From contig NZ_FNIX01000003.1 in assembly GCF_900104175.1 (NCBI RefSeq), positions 372,001-436,000 of the forward strand: DNA of 64,000 nt, given 5' to 3'. The notes under the pieces are model-generated. The model saw only the letters and a list, made by a program, of their open reading frames with translations, had not been told where the DNA came from and ran no database searches. The DNA is from Lentzea jiangxiensis. GTDB taxonomy: Bacteria; Actinomycetota; Actinomycetes; Mycobacteriales; Pseudonocardiaceae. The translations under genes were made by a program, and so were the position numbers. Positions 17,987-26,255 of this stretch are shown here, piece by piece (the first letter of the stretch is position 1; the number at the start of each line of letters is the position of its first letter).

Positions 17987-18675
17987 CGCTGCTCCTGTTC
18001 CGGCACGTGCCCGCGGAAGGTGTGCACCACACCGAGCTGCAAGCCGGGCAGGGGTGCGCTGCGCACGCCGTTGAAACCGTTGCGCCGCAACCGGTCGCGC
18101 AACGCGGACGCGCCGTCGAAGTCCATCACGCTGCGCCACAGGTAGGTGTAGAGCGAGCGGTCCCCGGTCGCGAGCCAGCCCGCGGGGACGATGAACCCGC
18201 ACAGCGCCGTCCACACCGCCGTGCTGAGCAGCGAGTCGCGCACCGAGTACTCGTGCAGCACCAGCGTTCCGCCGGGCTTCAGCATCGAGCCGATCTTGCG
18301 CAGCGCCGGGTCCGGGTCCGGCAGGTTGCGCACGAGGTAGGCGGCGAAGACCGCGTCGAACCGGCCCTCGTCGACGTCCTCGGCACGGCTGTGCACGAAC
18401 CTGACCGTCCGGGGCCAGCGCTTCCGCCGTGCCCGCTCGAGCATGCCCTCCGACGCGTCCACGGCCACGATCTCCACGCCCGGCGCGGCGGCGACCAGGG
18501 CGGCCGTCGAGGCGCCCGTGCCGCACCCCAGGTCGAGCGCCCGCATGCCGGGCTTCAGGCCGAGCGCCATCGCCGAGCGGCGCAGCGCCTGGTGGTAGCC
18601 GGGGTTGAGCCCGACGAGGAAGTCGTAGCCGCGAGCGGCGCGGTCGAACTTCCCCGGTACCTCAAGCTTGTTCAC
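17983..18675 (-). CDS. crtT: SAM-dependent methyltransferase of the crt cluster
   Basis: 230 residues. Class I methyltransferase: motif I LDLGCGTGAS (47-56), then IVAVDASEGMLERAR and the UbiE/CrtT-like FDAVFAAYLVRNLPDPDPAL. CrtT-type genes accompany crtU and crtY in streptomycete isorenieratene clusters, although their reaction is not firmly known. GTG 18675 overlaps the end of crtYd. The symbol rests on family resemblance plus position. Confidence 0.85.
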   Translation of the reverse strand: MNKLEVPGKFDRAARGYDFLVGLNPGYHQALRRSAMALGLKPGMRALDLGCGTGASTAALVAAAPGVEIVAVDASEGMLERARRKRWPRTVRFVHSRAEDVDEGRFDAVFAAYLVRNLPDPDPALRKIGSMLKPGGTLVLHEYSVRDSLLSTAVWTALCGFIVPAGWLATGDRSLYTYLWRSVMDFDGASALRDRLRRNGFNGVRSAPLPGLQLGVVHTFRGHVPEQEQR

Positions 18676-18979
18676 GTGCCAGCCTTCCCCGTTCCCACAA
18701 CAACAACACGGCGGTGACCATCGCGAACCCGTAGAGGAAGTCCTCCACCGGGATGTCCCACGGCACCCGCACCCCGGTGATCGCCCAGTCCGCGTAGAGC
18801 ACGATCGGCGCGTCGAGCTTCGTCAGCCATCCGTCCACCGGGACCTGGAAGCCGAGCACGACCGCCATCGTGACCCAGTAGGCGGGCCGCTTGAACAAAC
18901 CGGTGCGCAACAGGCAGAACTCGAGCAGCAGCACCACCACGACCGCCGCGGTGGCGGCGAGCGAGTACTCCTCAACCAT
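18662..18979 (-). CDS. crtYd: Lycopene beta-cyclase subunit d
   Basis: 105 residues, about three membrane helices. Carries PVEDFLYG at 77-84, the P-x-E-(E/D) motif of heterodimeric/CarR-type lycopene cyclases. Paired with crtYc it cyclises the ends of lycopene to beta-rings in the membrane. ATG 18979 overlaps the crtYc stop by 8 bases; a longer in-frame start upstream lies within crtYc. It overlaps crtT at its 3' end. Confidence 0.9.
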   Translation of the reverse strand: MVEEYSLAATAAVVVVLLLEFCLLRTGLFKRPAYWVTMAVVLGFQVPVDGWLTKLDAPIVLYADWAITGVRVPWDIPVEDFLYGFAMVTAVLLLWERGRLAREQA

Positions 18980-19298
18980 TGCGCGACCAACGTTCCGAAT
19001 GGCCGCGCACGGCCTCATACGTCAGCACCGCGCACAACGGGATCGCCACGAAGAACAGGATTTCCTCGACCGGCAGCACCCCACCGATCAGCACCCCGGT
19101 CGTGGCCTCGGGGTGGAAGTGCCAGTGCCCGCGCAGGATCGCGGCGACGTCCCAGACCGCGAGCACGAGCAGCACCGGCGCGATGGCACGCGCCAGGTCC
19201 GGGACGCGCCGGTACACGCCGCGCCCCATCCACTCCAGCGGCACCGTGATGAGCACGCACACGCCCAGCACCGCCAGGTACTCGTACTGGCTTCGCAT
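18972..19298 (-). CDS. crtYc: Lycopene beta-cyclase subunit c
   Basis: 108 residues with three hydrophobic helices. Contains PVEEILFFVAIPL (from residue 76), the matching P-x-E-E motif of the other half of heterodimeric lycopene cyclase. ATG 19298 is preceded by CAGGAGG. It heads the leftward operon crtYc-crtYd-crtT-crtU-FAD oxidoreductase. The split cyclase is the form known from Brevibacterium and Corynebacterium and from some other actinobacteria. Confidence 0.9.
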   Translation of the reverse strand: MRSQYEYLAVLGVCVLITVPLEWMGRGVYRRVPDLARAIAPVLLVLAVWDVAAILRGHWHFHPEATTGVLIGGVLPVEEILFFVAIPLCAVLTYEAVRGHSERWSRNG

Positions 19299-19369
19299 CG
19301 CCGACCTCCTGTGACGACCGTATGGGCGGCGCGGCGACTCTGCACAACGGACGCGAGCACTTTCGTGTT

Positions 19370-19890
19370 CGCCTGAAACCGCGCGGGAAGTCCAGCACGA
19401 CACGGGCTGTGGCGCCGGCGGTGTCGCGGTGCGCGAGGTGCCCGGCACCGGGCACGACCCGGTGCCGGACCAGCGGACGCGATGATGCCGGAATGGTCGT
19501 GCTCGCCGTGGCCGACCAGCGTCGGCACCCGCCGCTTCGGCGCGAGCAGCAGCAGGGGCACGGACAACCGCCACGCGATCATCGTCAGCGCGTCGAGCCG
19601 GGGCGGTGCCTCGATCGCCGCTGCCTCGCCGGTGCAGCCGCTCGGGGAGGATCCGATCGGCACAGCCGCCGGCGCACCGACCTCGTCGGGCACCCCGGCA
19701 GGTCGCGGGAGGCCTTCGTCAGGTCGCCGTCCTCGCTGCTGCGTGGCCGGGCAGGCCCCGCGTGACCGTGCGGTACCCGGCGTCCACGAAAAACGGAACC
19801 GGCGGGTCGAAGCTGCGGTGGTCGTCCGAGGTCCCGTGCGTGAACACGACCACCGCGCGCGGGAGGAGTTGCCTCACCGACTCGCCCGGA
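19370..19890 (-). pseudogene. Decayed alpha/beta hydrolase
   Basis: Pieces of one hydrolase are scattered over different minus-strand frames in the right order. RQLLPRAVVVFTHGTSDDHR (from ~19878) resembles the beta3-loop 'HG' region; LSVPLLLLAPKRRVPTLVGH then GEHDHSG (from ~19580) resembles the strand carrying the acid residue; PGAGHLAHRDTAGATARVVL (from ~19450) carries the histidine region. At least two frame changes are needed and no G-x-S-x-G nucleophile elbow is visible. It lies upstream of crtYc, on the same strand. Confidence 0.6.
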
Positions 19891-19904
19891 ACCACATGGT
19901 GTCG

Positions 19905-20354
19905 TCAGCTCATCTCCGCCTTCGAGATCGCGTAGTAAGCGTCGACCGTGTCGCCGTCGATGCCCACGTACGCGTCGATCCACGCCGCCGCGGCGCGCAC
20001 CAGCGCCAGCAAGACGTCGAACTGCTCTTCCTCTCCCAGCGCTCCCAGCACGAACGCGACCCGTCCGTCGTCCCCGGCCGCGAGCCCGCTCAACACCTCC
20101 GAAGCCCGCGCACGGGCTTCCTCTCCCCGCGCCGCCGAACCGTCCACCGCGATCCGCACGCCGGCGCCGAGCGAGCCGCGGGGAACTCCCCGCAGCAGGA
20201 TCGCCGCACACGTGTCGATCGCGACGACCTTCGTCTGCTCCTCCGCCGCCAGACACCGGACGACCTCGACCGACCACGGGTGATCCCGCCTGTTGACCGC
20301 TCCCACAGCGGCCAGCGTCAGTTCCCTGGCCTGCACTTCGTCGAGCCGGTGCAT
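19905..20354 (-). CDS. Hypothetical protein
   Basis: 149 residues from ATG 20354, which has GGAGGAGG a few bases upstream; a longer in-frame start at 20483 lacks such a site. Begins MHRLDEVQARELTLAAVGAV and is mostly Ala/Glu/Val-rich alpha-helical sequence without a membrane segment or motif I recognise. The pattern of short helical repeats is vaguely HEAT-like. Transcribed divergently from the histidine phosphatase gene. Confidence 0.6.
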   Translation of the reverse strand: MHRLDEVQARELTLAAVGAVNRRDHPWSVEVVRCLAAEEQTKVVAIDTCAAILLRGVPRGSLGAGVRIAVDGSAARGEEARARASEVLSGLAAGDDGRVAFVLGALGEEEQFDVLLALVRAAAAWIDAYVGIDGDTVDAYYAISKAEMS

Positions 20355-20571
20355 CGACTCCCGCCTCCTCCGCGTCGACCCCGACCGGACTGCGCCCCCG
20401 CACGCTTTCTGTATTGCTACAACCAACTCGGACATGGTCAAACGATCCGGTGCGCGTTGCAGGCCAACCGGGCAGCAGTTCACCCGTCCGAAGCAGCGCC
20501 AGTCAGGGATACATAGTTCCAGATGGCGTTATCATCGGGATGTTCTTGCCACTTGACTGAGTGGGGATGCG

Positions 20572-21159
20572 TTGGCGACTCGCCACCTGTACCTGGTGCG
20601 GCACGGCGCGGCGGACCCGTTCGGCGAGCTCACCGCGACCGGTGCTCGCCAGGCGCACCTGCTGGGCGACCGCCTCGCCCGGCTGCCGATCGACGCGGTG
20701 TGGCACTCCCCGCTCCCCCGCGCCGCGCGGACCGCCGGGATCCTGGGCGAGCACCTGCCGGGCGTCCCCGTGAGCGAGGCGGCGGAACTGGTGGACCACG
20801 TGCCGCACGTCCCGGAGAACCCGCCATCCGCGTGGGCCGGCTTCTTCGACGGCTACGACGCCGCGGAGGCCGCCGCCGGCGCCCGTCTGGCCGAGGCCTT
20901 GGTCGACCGGTTCGCCCGCCCCGCGCCGTCCGAGACCCACGAGGTCCTGGTGACCCACGCCTACCAGGTGGCGTGGCTGGTGCGGCACGCCCTGGACGCG
21001 CCACCGGACCGCTGGCTGGCCATGAGCTGCGGCAACACCGCTCTCACCGTGATCCAGCACCGCGCGGGCACCCCTGCGGCGTTGCTGCTCCACAACGACA
21101 TGGGCCACCTGCCGGCCGACCTGCGCTGGACGGGCTTCCGGCCGGGACCCCACCCCTAG
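20572..21159 (+). CDS. Histidine phosphatase superfamily protein
   Basis: 195 residues. The phosphatase motif LVRHGAAD (Arg9-His10 region) is at the N-terminus, followed by LTATGARQAHLLGDRL, the second conserved Arg in HSPLPRAARTA, and VTHAYQVAWLVRHAL carrying the second catalytic His. The phosphoenzyme form on His is known for the family; the substrate is unknown. The start is TTG 20572 with GTGGGGA upstream; a nearby ATG at 20567 is out of frame. Confidence 0.88.
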   Translation: MATRHLYLVRHGAADPFGELTATGARQAHLLGDRLARLPIDAVWHSPLPRAARTAGILGEHLPGVPVSEAAELVDHVPHVPENPPSAWAGFFDGYDAAEAAAGARLAEALVDRFARPAPSETHEVLVTHAYQVAWLVRHALDAPPDRWLAMSCGNTALTVIQHRAGTPAALLLHNDMGHLPADLRWTGFRPGPHP

Positions 21160-21170
21160 CTCCGCGGTCG

Positions 21171-21216
21171 TCCGGGCCGTCCGGGCCGTCCGGGTCGGGT
21201 GGGTCGGGTGGGTTCG
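21171..21216. repeat. Short 9-bp tandem repeat after the phosphatase gene
   Basis: TCCGGGCCG, TCCGGGCCG, TCCGGGTCG, then GGTGGGTCG and a degenerate copy, in tandem. Low-complexity GC repeat in a non-coding stretch just downstream of the phosphatase stop. No function is evident. Confidence 0.7.
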
Positions 21217-21325
21217 GTGCCGCTGCCGGCGTCCGGTCTTCGGATGGCTGTCGCGGAACCGCACCGGGGCCGGTCCTGCTGATCGCGTCATGACACCAAG
21301 GGCGGCGTTCGACCGGAGTGCACGC

Positions 21326-21553
21326 TCAGCGCCGGAGCGCCCGGTAGCGCTTGAGCAGGGCGGTGATCCGCGCGGGGTCGGCGGCGCCGTTCAGCTCGGC
21401 GAGCAGGTCGTCGGGGCACAGCTCGTAGTGGTCGCCCCACCACCGCCGCACCTTGGTGTCCCAGACCCGGTACCCGCCGGGCACGCCCCTCGCCACGTAC
21501 CGCCGCTTCGCCAACCAGCTCTCCCCGTTCCGCCCTACGCCACAGGATCGCAC
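21326..21553 (-). CDS. Small hypothetical protein
   Basis: Up to 75 residues. The C-terminal half reads like a real protein (YRVWDTKVRRWWGDHYELCP, then LLAELNGAADPARITALLKR), with a Trp-rich segment and a short basic helix. The start is uncertain: GTG 21553 has no clear ribosome binding site, and an internal GTG could serve. Same strand as, and 51 bases downstream of, the DUF3040 gene, so it may be the last gene of that operon. Confidence 0.45.
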   Translation of the reverse strand: MRSCGVGRNGESWLAKRRYVARGVPGGYRVWDTKVRRWWGDHYELCPDDLLAELNGAADPARITALLKRYRALRR

Positions 21554-21604
21554 CGGACAGCAGATGGTGTGCCGCGTCGGGCTGGACGTCGGCGACGGCC
21601 GCGG

Positions 21605-21925
21605 CTACCGCGAACGAGCCCTGCGGGACAGGCTCCGGGGGTCGCGCTGCCCACGCCACACCCAGACCACCAGGCCCGCGAAGACGCTCGCACACACGGC
21701 GGCGCCGAGCACGACCACCGGCACCGACGACCACGTCACCCCGGCGATCACGACCAGCAAGCCGCAGAGGAACGCGGCCACCGCGCCGGCCAGGAGCAGG
21801 GTCCTGCGGGAGAGGAACACGAAGACCGACGGCTTCGCCAGTTTCGCGGCGAACTCGGGATCCTCTTCGAACAAGCGCTGCTCGATCTGCTCGAGCTCGC
21901 GCTTCTCGCGGTCTGCCAGCGCCAT
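21605..21925 (-). CDS. DUF3040 membrane protein
   Basis: 106 residues. The N-terminal LADREKRELEQIEQRLFEED is the DUF3040 signature, followed by two membrane helices (LLLAGAVAAFLCGLLVVIAG and a VVVLGAAVCASVFAGLVVWV segment) and a basic tail. ATG 21925 has GAGGAGG upstream; a GTG one codon earlier is less likely. Function unknown; widespread in actinobacteria. Probably in the operon with spo0M and the two CNNM genes. Confidence 0.88.
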   Translation of the reverse strand: MALADREKRELEQIEQRLFEEDPEFAAKLAKPSVFVFLSRRTLLLAGAVAAFLCGLLVVIAGVTWSSVPVVVLGAAVCASVFAGLVVWVWRGQRDPRSLSRRARSR

Positions 21926-22006
21926 CACGAACCTCCTCGTCCGTCGTGCTCCGTCCGCCGCCGGTTCCGGCGCCCGGGAGGAGCGCCGGAACCGCGGTTG
22001 CTCAGC

Positions 22007-23002
22007 TCACTCCTCGCCGAAGGCGAAGTCCTCGCCCTCGTCGAACACCTCGTCCACGACCTCTCCCAGCACCATGCCACCGACGACCCCTGCCGCGCCC
22101 GCGGCGACCACGCCACCGATGCCGGGACCGCTGCGGTGGCCGTGGTGGCCGTGGTGGTCGTATCCGTGGTGACCGCCATATCCGGGCTGGTGGCCGAACG
22201 CCGGGTTGCCCCCGAACGCGGGGGTGGCGTGGCCGCGCTGCGCGACCTGGGCCAGCCAGCCGTTGACGGCCGAGGCCCAGTCGGTGCCCTGCGCCTCCTG
22301 GTGCGAAACCCGGAAGTGCCCGAACGCGTCACCGCCCGACGAGAACATCCCGCCGCGCTTGTCGGCCTCCAGGATCACGTACAGCTCGTGCGGGTTCGCC
22401 ACGAAGGTCAGCTCGACCTGGCTGACCGAGCCCGCGAACTGCGCGGGCGGGAAGAACTCGATCTCCTGGTAGAAACCGAGCTCCTGCGGCACGCCGTGCA
22501 GGCGCCCCGCCTCGACGTCGGCGCTGCGGAACGAGAAGCCGAGCTGGCCGAAGGCGTTGAGCACCGCGTCCTGCGACGGCAGCGGGTGCACCTGGATCGG
22601 GTCCAGGTCGCCCTTGTCCGGCGCGCCCGCGATGACCAGTTCCGTGCGGACGCCGACGGTCATGCCCGGCAGCTGGCCGCCGCCGACCGCGGTGATCGGC
22701 GTCTCCCACGGGATCGGCAGCTGGAACGGGATCGCGACCAGCTGACCGGCCGGGACCCGCACGCCCTGCTGCACGACCGTGCGGAAGAACTCGGAGACAC
22801 CACCGAACTCGTGGTCACCGTGCTCCACCTCGACGCGGGTGACCAGTGACAGCACGACCTGGCCGATCTCGGCGTCCGCGCTGCCGCCCTGGATGCGCAC
22901 CTGCCCGGTGACCAGCTGGCCAGGGACGGCGTGCGGCGAGTCCAGCACCGTGTCGACGGACGGTCCGCCAACGCCGAACGCGCTGAGCATCCGCTTGAAC
23001 AA
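22007..23002 (-). CDS. spo0M: Spo0M-like sporulation-control/arrestin-fold protein
   Basis: 331 residues. The N-terminal 200 residues show the Spo0M pattern (VDTVLDSPHAVPGQLVTGQV, then IPFQLPIPWETPITAVGGG). A His/Gly-rich linker with HHGYDHHGHHGHRSG follows, and a C-terminal Gly/Ala-Val segment plus acidic tail that could touch membranes. Bacillus Spo0M affects sporulation and cytokinesis; the actinobacterial role is open. Start TTG 23002, with AGGAGGAG at the right distance; an ATG four codons later is too far from it. It lies 27 bases after the CNNM gene. Confidence 0.85.
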   Translation of the reverse strand: MFKRMLSAFGVGGPSVDTVLDSPHAVPGQLVTGQVRIQGGSADAEIGQVVLSLVTRVEVEHGDHEFGGVSEFFRTVVQQGVRVPAGQLVAIPFQLPIPWETPITAVGGGQLPGMTVGVRTELVIAGAPDKGDLDPIQVHPLPSQDAVLNAFGQLGFSFRSADVEAGRLHGVPQELGFYQEIEFFPPAQFAGSVSQVELTFVANPHELYVILEADKRGGMFSSGGDAFGHFRVSHQEAQGTDWASAVNGWLAQVAQRGHATPAFGGNPAFGHQPGYGGHHGYDHHGHHGHRSGPGIGGVVAAGAAGVVGGMVLGEVVDEVFDEGEDFAFGEE

Positions 23003-23029
23003 GTCTCCTCCTGCGGGACTGGGGGTGGA

Positions 23030-24082
23030 TCAGTTCTGGCGCACCGCAACGCGCGGTGCGTCGGTCTCGTCGTCGAAGTCGCCGATCAGCTCTTCGAGCA
23101 GGTCTTCCAGCGCCGCGAGGCCGACGACGCGCTCGTCGCCGGACACGAGGGCGAGCTGGGCGCGGTCGGCCTTCATCGCGGTGACGGCCGCGGCGACCGG
23201 CATCCCGGCCTCCAGGGTGAGGACCGGGCCCATCAACGTGCGGGCGTCCGGGTCCTCGCCCCGCGCCGTCGCGCGCATGGCCTCGCGGATGTGCACCAGG
23301 CCGACATAACGGCCGTGCCGGTCGGTCACGGGGAACCGCGACCGTCCACAGGCGAGGCTGCGGCGCTCGATCTCGCGGGCCGTGGTGTTCTCGGCGACGG
23401 TCGAGGCCTCCTGCACCGGCACCATGACCTCGCGCAGCGTCGTCTTCTGCACCTGCAGCATGCGCGTCAGCAGCCGCTGCTGGTTCTCCGGGATCAGCCC
23501 GTGCTCGCCCGACTGCCGCACCAGCAGGCGCAGGTCCTCCGGCCGGTGCGCCTGCGCCAGCTCGTTCTGCGGCTCGACCTTCATCAGGCGCAGCAGGGCG
23601 TTCGTCGTGTTGTTGAGTCCACTGAGGACCCAACGGACCGAGTGCGCGAACGCGCGGAACGGCAGCGCCAGCATCAGCGCGGACCGCTCGGGGTCCGAGA
23701 TCGCCCACGACTTCGGCGCCATCTCCCCGACGACCATGTGCAGGAACACCACCAGCACCAGGCTGGTCGTGAACGCGATGCCGTAGGCGAGGGCGTCCGG
23801 CAGGCCGACCGCGGTCAGCAGCGGCTCGAACAGGTCGGCGACGGCGGGCTTGGCCAGCGCGCCGAGGCCGAGCGTGCACAGCGTGATGCCGAGCTGGGCG
23901 CCCGCGAGCATCAGCGACAGCTCGCGCACCCCCGCCACGGCGGCCCGCGCCGCGCGGGACGTCTCGGCCTCCTGCTCCAGCCGGTGCCGCTTCGCCGCGA
24001 TCAACGCGAACTCGGCGGCGACGAAGAAGGCGTTGAGCGCCAGCAGGACGAACGAGATCGCGAGTGACATCCCGATGCTCAT
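23030..24082 (-). CDS. CNNM/CorC-type membrane protein with CBS domains
   Basis: 350 residues from ATG 24082 with GGAGGAGG upstream. The N-terminal CNNM transmembrane domain (FVLLALNAFFVAAEFALIAA, GEMAPKSWAISDPE) occupies ~190 residues. A tandem CBS pair follows (REVMVPVQEASTVAENTTAR; the second ends LEDLLEELIGDFDDE). It lacks the C-terminal CorC_HlyC domain of the partner gene upstream. Such proteins are linked to Mg2+/Co2+ transport or membrane integrity. ATGA overlap with the preceding gene implies co-translation. Confidence 0.9.
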   Translation of the reverse strand: MSIGMSLAISFVLLALNAFFVAAEFALIAAKRHRLEQEAETSRAARAAVAGVRELSLMLAGAQLGITLCTLGLGALAKPAVADLFEPLLTAVGLPDALAYGIAFTTSLVLVVFLHMVVGEMAPKSWAISDPERSALMLALPFRAFAHSVRWVLSGLNNTTNALLRLMKVEPQNELAQAHRPEDLRLLVRQSGEHGLIPENQQRLLTRMLQVQKTTLREVMVPVQEASTVAENTTAREIERRSLACGRSRFPVTDRHGRYVGLVHIREAMRATARGEDPDARTLMGPVLTLEAGMPVAAAVTAMKADRAQLALVSGDERVVGLAALEDLLEELIGDFDDETDAPRVAVRQN

Positions 24083-25377
24083 CGGACCTCCTCCCGAACC
24101 CGTGTCGTCAGGACGACCGTGTCCGGCACGTTGCGCGCCACGGCGGTGACCAGCACCGTCACCCCGTCCACGTCGACCTCGTCGTTCATCTCCGCGGTGC
24201 GGCCGAGCTGGTGCAGCACGAGACCCGACACGGTGTCGTACGCGTCGTCTTCCGGCAATGCGATCCCGGTCGCGTCCTCGACCTCGTCCAGCCGCATGCG
24301 GCCGGGCACCCGCCACCGGGCGTCGTCGAGGCGCTCGATGATGTCCTCGACCAGGTCGTCCTCGTCTTGGATCTCCCCGACGAGCTCTTCCGCGAGGTCC
24401 TCCAGCGAGATGATCCCGGCGAAGCCGCCGAACTCGTCGAGCACGCAGGCGAGCTGGCGGCGTTCGGTGCGCAGCCTCTCCAGGACGGCCGGCAGCGGCA
24501 GCGTCGCGGGAACGACGAGCGCGGGCGCCGCGACGGCGCCGATGGGGGTGGTGGGCCGCTGCTCGGGCGTGAGGGTGAGGACCTCGGCCAGGCCCACGAC
24601 ACCGCGGATGTCGTCCAGGTCGTCGCCGACCACGGGGAAGCGCGAGTGGCCGGTGTCGAGCAGCTCCACCACGCGGGAGGCGGGCTCGTCCGCGCGCACC
24701 GAGTGCACGTTCACCCGTGGCGTCATCGCCTGTTCGGCCGCCAGCTCGCGGAAGCCGAGGCCGCGGTCGAGCAGCTGGGCGAGCTCGGGGTCCAGGTGGC
24801 CCTGCTCCCCCGCGTCGCCGACGATCTGCTTGAGGTCCTCCGGCGTGGCGCCCTGGGGCAGCTCCTCCACCGGTTCGACGCCGATCGAGCGCAGCAGCCT
24901 GGTGGCCGCCGCGTCGAACAGGCGGATGACCGGGCCGGCGATCTTGAGGTAGAGCAGCGTCGACGAGCTCAGCCACTTCGCCAGGGCCTCGGGCTTCGCG
25001 ATCGCGAGGTTCTTCGGCAGCAGCTCGCCCAGCACCATCTGCACGACGGTCGCGAAGATCAGCGCCACGGCCATCGCCAGCGGCACGCCGAACGACTCGG
25101 GCAGGCCCAGCAGGTTCGCGAGCCCCGTGCCCAGCAGGGGCTCGGCGACGTACCCGACCAGCAGGGCGGTGACGGTGATGCCGAACTGGGCACCGGAGAG
25201 CATGAACGACAGCTTCTGCGTCACGCGCAGCGCCCGTTCGGCGGCTCCGTCCCCCGCTTCGGACATCTGCCGCAACCGGCCCCGGTCGACTGCCATGTAG
25301 GCGAACTCCTGGGCGACGAAATACCCCGTGGCGGCGGTCAGCGCCACGATCGCCAGCAAGCCGGAAAAGATCAACAC
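24079..25377 (-). CDS. CNNM/CBS/CorC_HlyC membrane protein
   Basis: 432 residues. CNNM domain with FVAQEFAYMAVDRGRLRQM, three to four membrane helices and GELLPKNLAIAKPEAL; a CBS pair (AMTPRVNVHSVRADEPASRV; EFGGFAGIISLEDLAEELVG); and the C-terminal CorC_HlyC domain (DARWRVPGRMRLDEVEDATG). Candidate Mg2+/Co2+ exporter or regulator. GTG 25377 lacks a strong ribosome binding site. First gene of a four- or five-gene leftward operon, with a dyad and a sigma-B-like -10 about 75 bases upstream. Confidence 0.9.
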   Translation of the reverse strand: MLIFSGLLAIVALTAATGYFVAQEFAYMAVDRGRLRQMSEAGDGAAERALRVTQKLSFMLSGAQFGITVTALLVGYVAEPLLGTGLANLLGLPESFGVPLAMAVALIFATVVQMVLGELLPKNLAIAKPEALAKWLSSSTLLYLKIAGPVIRLFDAAATRLLRSIGVEPVEELPQGATPEDLKQIVGDAGEQGHLDPELAQLLDRGLGFRELAAEQAMTPRVNVHSVRADEPASRVVELLDTGHSRFPVVGDDLDDIRGVVGLAEVLTLTPEQRPTTPIGAVAAPALVVPATLPLPAVLERLRTERRQLACVLDEFGGFAGIISLEDLAEELVGEIQDEDDLVEDIIERLDDARWRVPGRMRLDEVEDATGIALPEDDAYDTVSGLVLHQLGRTAEMNDEVDVDGVTVLVTAVARNVPDTVVLTTRVREEVR

Positions 25378-25450
25378 GGCGTGCTCACCACTTCGAGCCG
25401 GGTTCGCCCCGGCCCACTACTACAGCCGTCCACGTCGGCATCATCAGGCA

Positions 25451-25479
25451 TACCCCTACAGTAACACGTAGCACTGTAC
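25451..25479 (-). promoter_or_regulatory. Promoter-operator region of the CNNM operon
   Basis: On the minus strand GGGTAT (complement of 25451-25456) is a sigma-B-like -10, though its -35 is poor. Directly upstream, TACAGT (25458-25463) and ACTGTA (25474-25479) form a perfect inverted repeat with a 10-base spacer, of a size typical for TetR-family operators. A protein bound here would cover the promoter spacer. Confidence 0.45.
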
Positions 25480-25681
25480 GGTTCTGGAAGCAGGTGCAGG
25501 TGGGCGCAGCAGTGACGTCGGCAGATCCACCTGTTTCAACGTCCGGAAGCCCACGAAGTTCCCGCAACGACATCACGGCGGCGCTGACGGTCCGGAAAAC
25601 CGCCTCACGGTGGTCCTCGTTTCGGGTCCGCCGACCCCGCGGACCCTCCGGACACCTTGCCGCCGTGGCGCTTCAGCTCAC

Positions 25682-25707
25682 GTTTTGGTTTGAAACGTCA
25701 TGGGCAT
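25682..25707 (+). promoter_or_regulatory. Weak sigma-B-like promoter upstream of csbD
   Basis: GTTT (25682-25685), 16 bases, GGGCAT (25702-25707). The -10 deviates from GGGTAY by one base. The rest of 25378-25756 holds no gene I can support. csbD is a general-stress gene in Bacillus, which makes the match plausible. Confidence 0.3.
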
Positions 25708-25756
25708 CCCCGTCACAACGTTGACGCAGGACGTTCGATGACAGGAAGAGGACATC

Positions 25757-25927
25757 ATGGGCGCCGATGACAAGTTCGAGGCCAAGAGCGACCAGTTCAC
25801 GGGCAAGGTCAAGGAAGGCGTCGGCGACGTCACGAACGACGAGGGTCTGCGCTCCGAGGGCAAGGCGGAGCAGGCCAAGGGCCACCTGAAGGAAGCGGTG
25901 GAGAAGGTCAAGGACGCCTTCAAGTAG
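25757..25927 (+). CDS. CsbD-family stress protein
   Basis: 56 residues. Begins MGADDKFEAKSDQFTGKVKE and continues VGDVTNDEGLRSEGKAEQAK, the repeated K-x-x-Q-x-x-G-K-x-K-E pattern of the CsbD family of small, highly charged helical proteins. ATG 25757 has GGAAGAGGA upstream. In Bacillus csbD belongs to the sigma-B regulon; biochemical function unknown. It stands alone and is closed by a perfect terminator. Confidence 0.92.
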   Translation: MGADDKFEAKSDQFTGKVKEGVGDVTNDEGLRSEGKAEQAKGHLKEAVEKVKDAFK

Positions 25928-25945
25928 CACTCGCTCCCGAGCGAG

Positions 25946-25985
25946 AAACGACGGAAGCCCCGCGAATGCGGGGCTTCCGTCGTTT
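25946..25985 (+). terminator. Perfect 18-bp terminator of csbD
   Basis: AAACGACGGAAGCCCCGC (25946-25963) pairs base for base with 25968-25985 across the loop GAAT, starting 19 bases after the csbD stop. One of the strongest stem-loops in the window. Confidence 0.9.
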
Positions 25986-25989
25986 CGGC

Positions 25990-26045
25990 CGAGCTTCCTC
26001 GCGGGCGCCGACGAGTCGAACTCGCGACCTTCACCCGGTCCTCAG
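25990..26045 (-). other. Possible tRNA 3'-half relic
   Basis: On the minus strand the sequence AGGTC, then GCGAGTTCGACTCGTC, then GGCGCCCGC resembles the variable loop, T-arm and 3' acceptor strand of a tRNA. The T-loop is two bases short and no matching 5' half, D-arm or anticodon arm is present. It could be a decayed integration site or coincidence. Confidence 0.25.
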
Positions 26046-26255
26046 TGGACCGGACGCCTCCTGGAAGAGCCCGGTGTAGGCGGGCCGGACCGCGCCGGCC
26101 ACCGGAGCGGACCGGAATCCGGCGTCCACGTGCGGATGGCTGAAGAGTCCCTGCGCCGGCAGAGCGGACAGCGGCTGCGTGCGAACAGGCACCTGAGCGC
26201 GGTCGCCGGTGCGGCCGCTGTCCGCACCCGAGCGCGTGATGTGCTGGATCTGCAA
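26031..26255 (-). CDS. Small hypothetical ORF or gene remnant
   Basis: 74 residues from TTG 26255 (AGGAAG upstream), with coding-like third positions; segments such as TQPLSALPAQGLFSHPHVDA and YTGLFQEASGPLRTG look protein-like but match no family I know. The rest of 26256-26443 shows nothing I can support. It may be the 3' end of a lost gene. Confidence 0.3.
   Translation of the reverse strand: MQIQHITRSGADSGRTGDRAQVPVRTQPLSALPAQGLFSHPHVDAGFRSAPVAGAVRPAYTGLFQEASGPLRTG

Noticed and set aside
25385-25576. Minus-strand 63-codon frame upstream of the CNNM operon
   Set aside because: Overlaps the dyad/promoter, has no ribosome binding site and no recognisable sequence.
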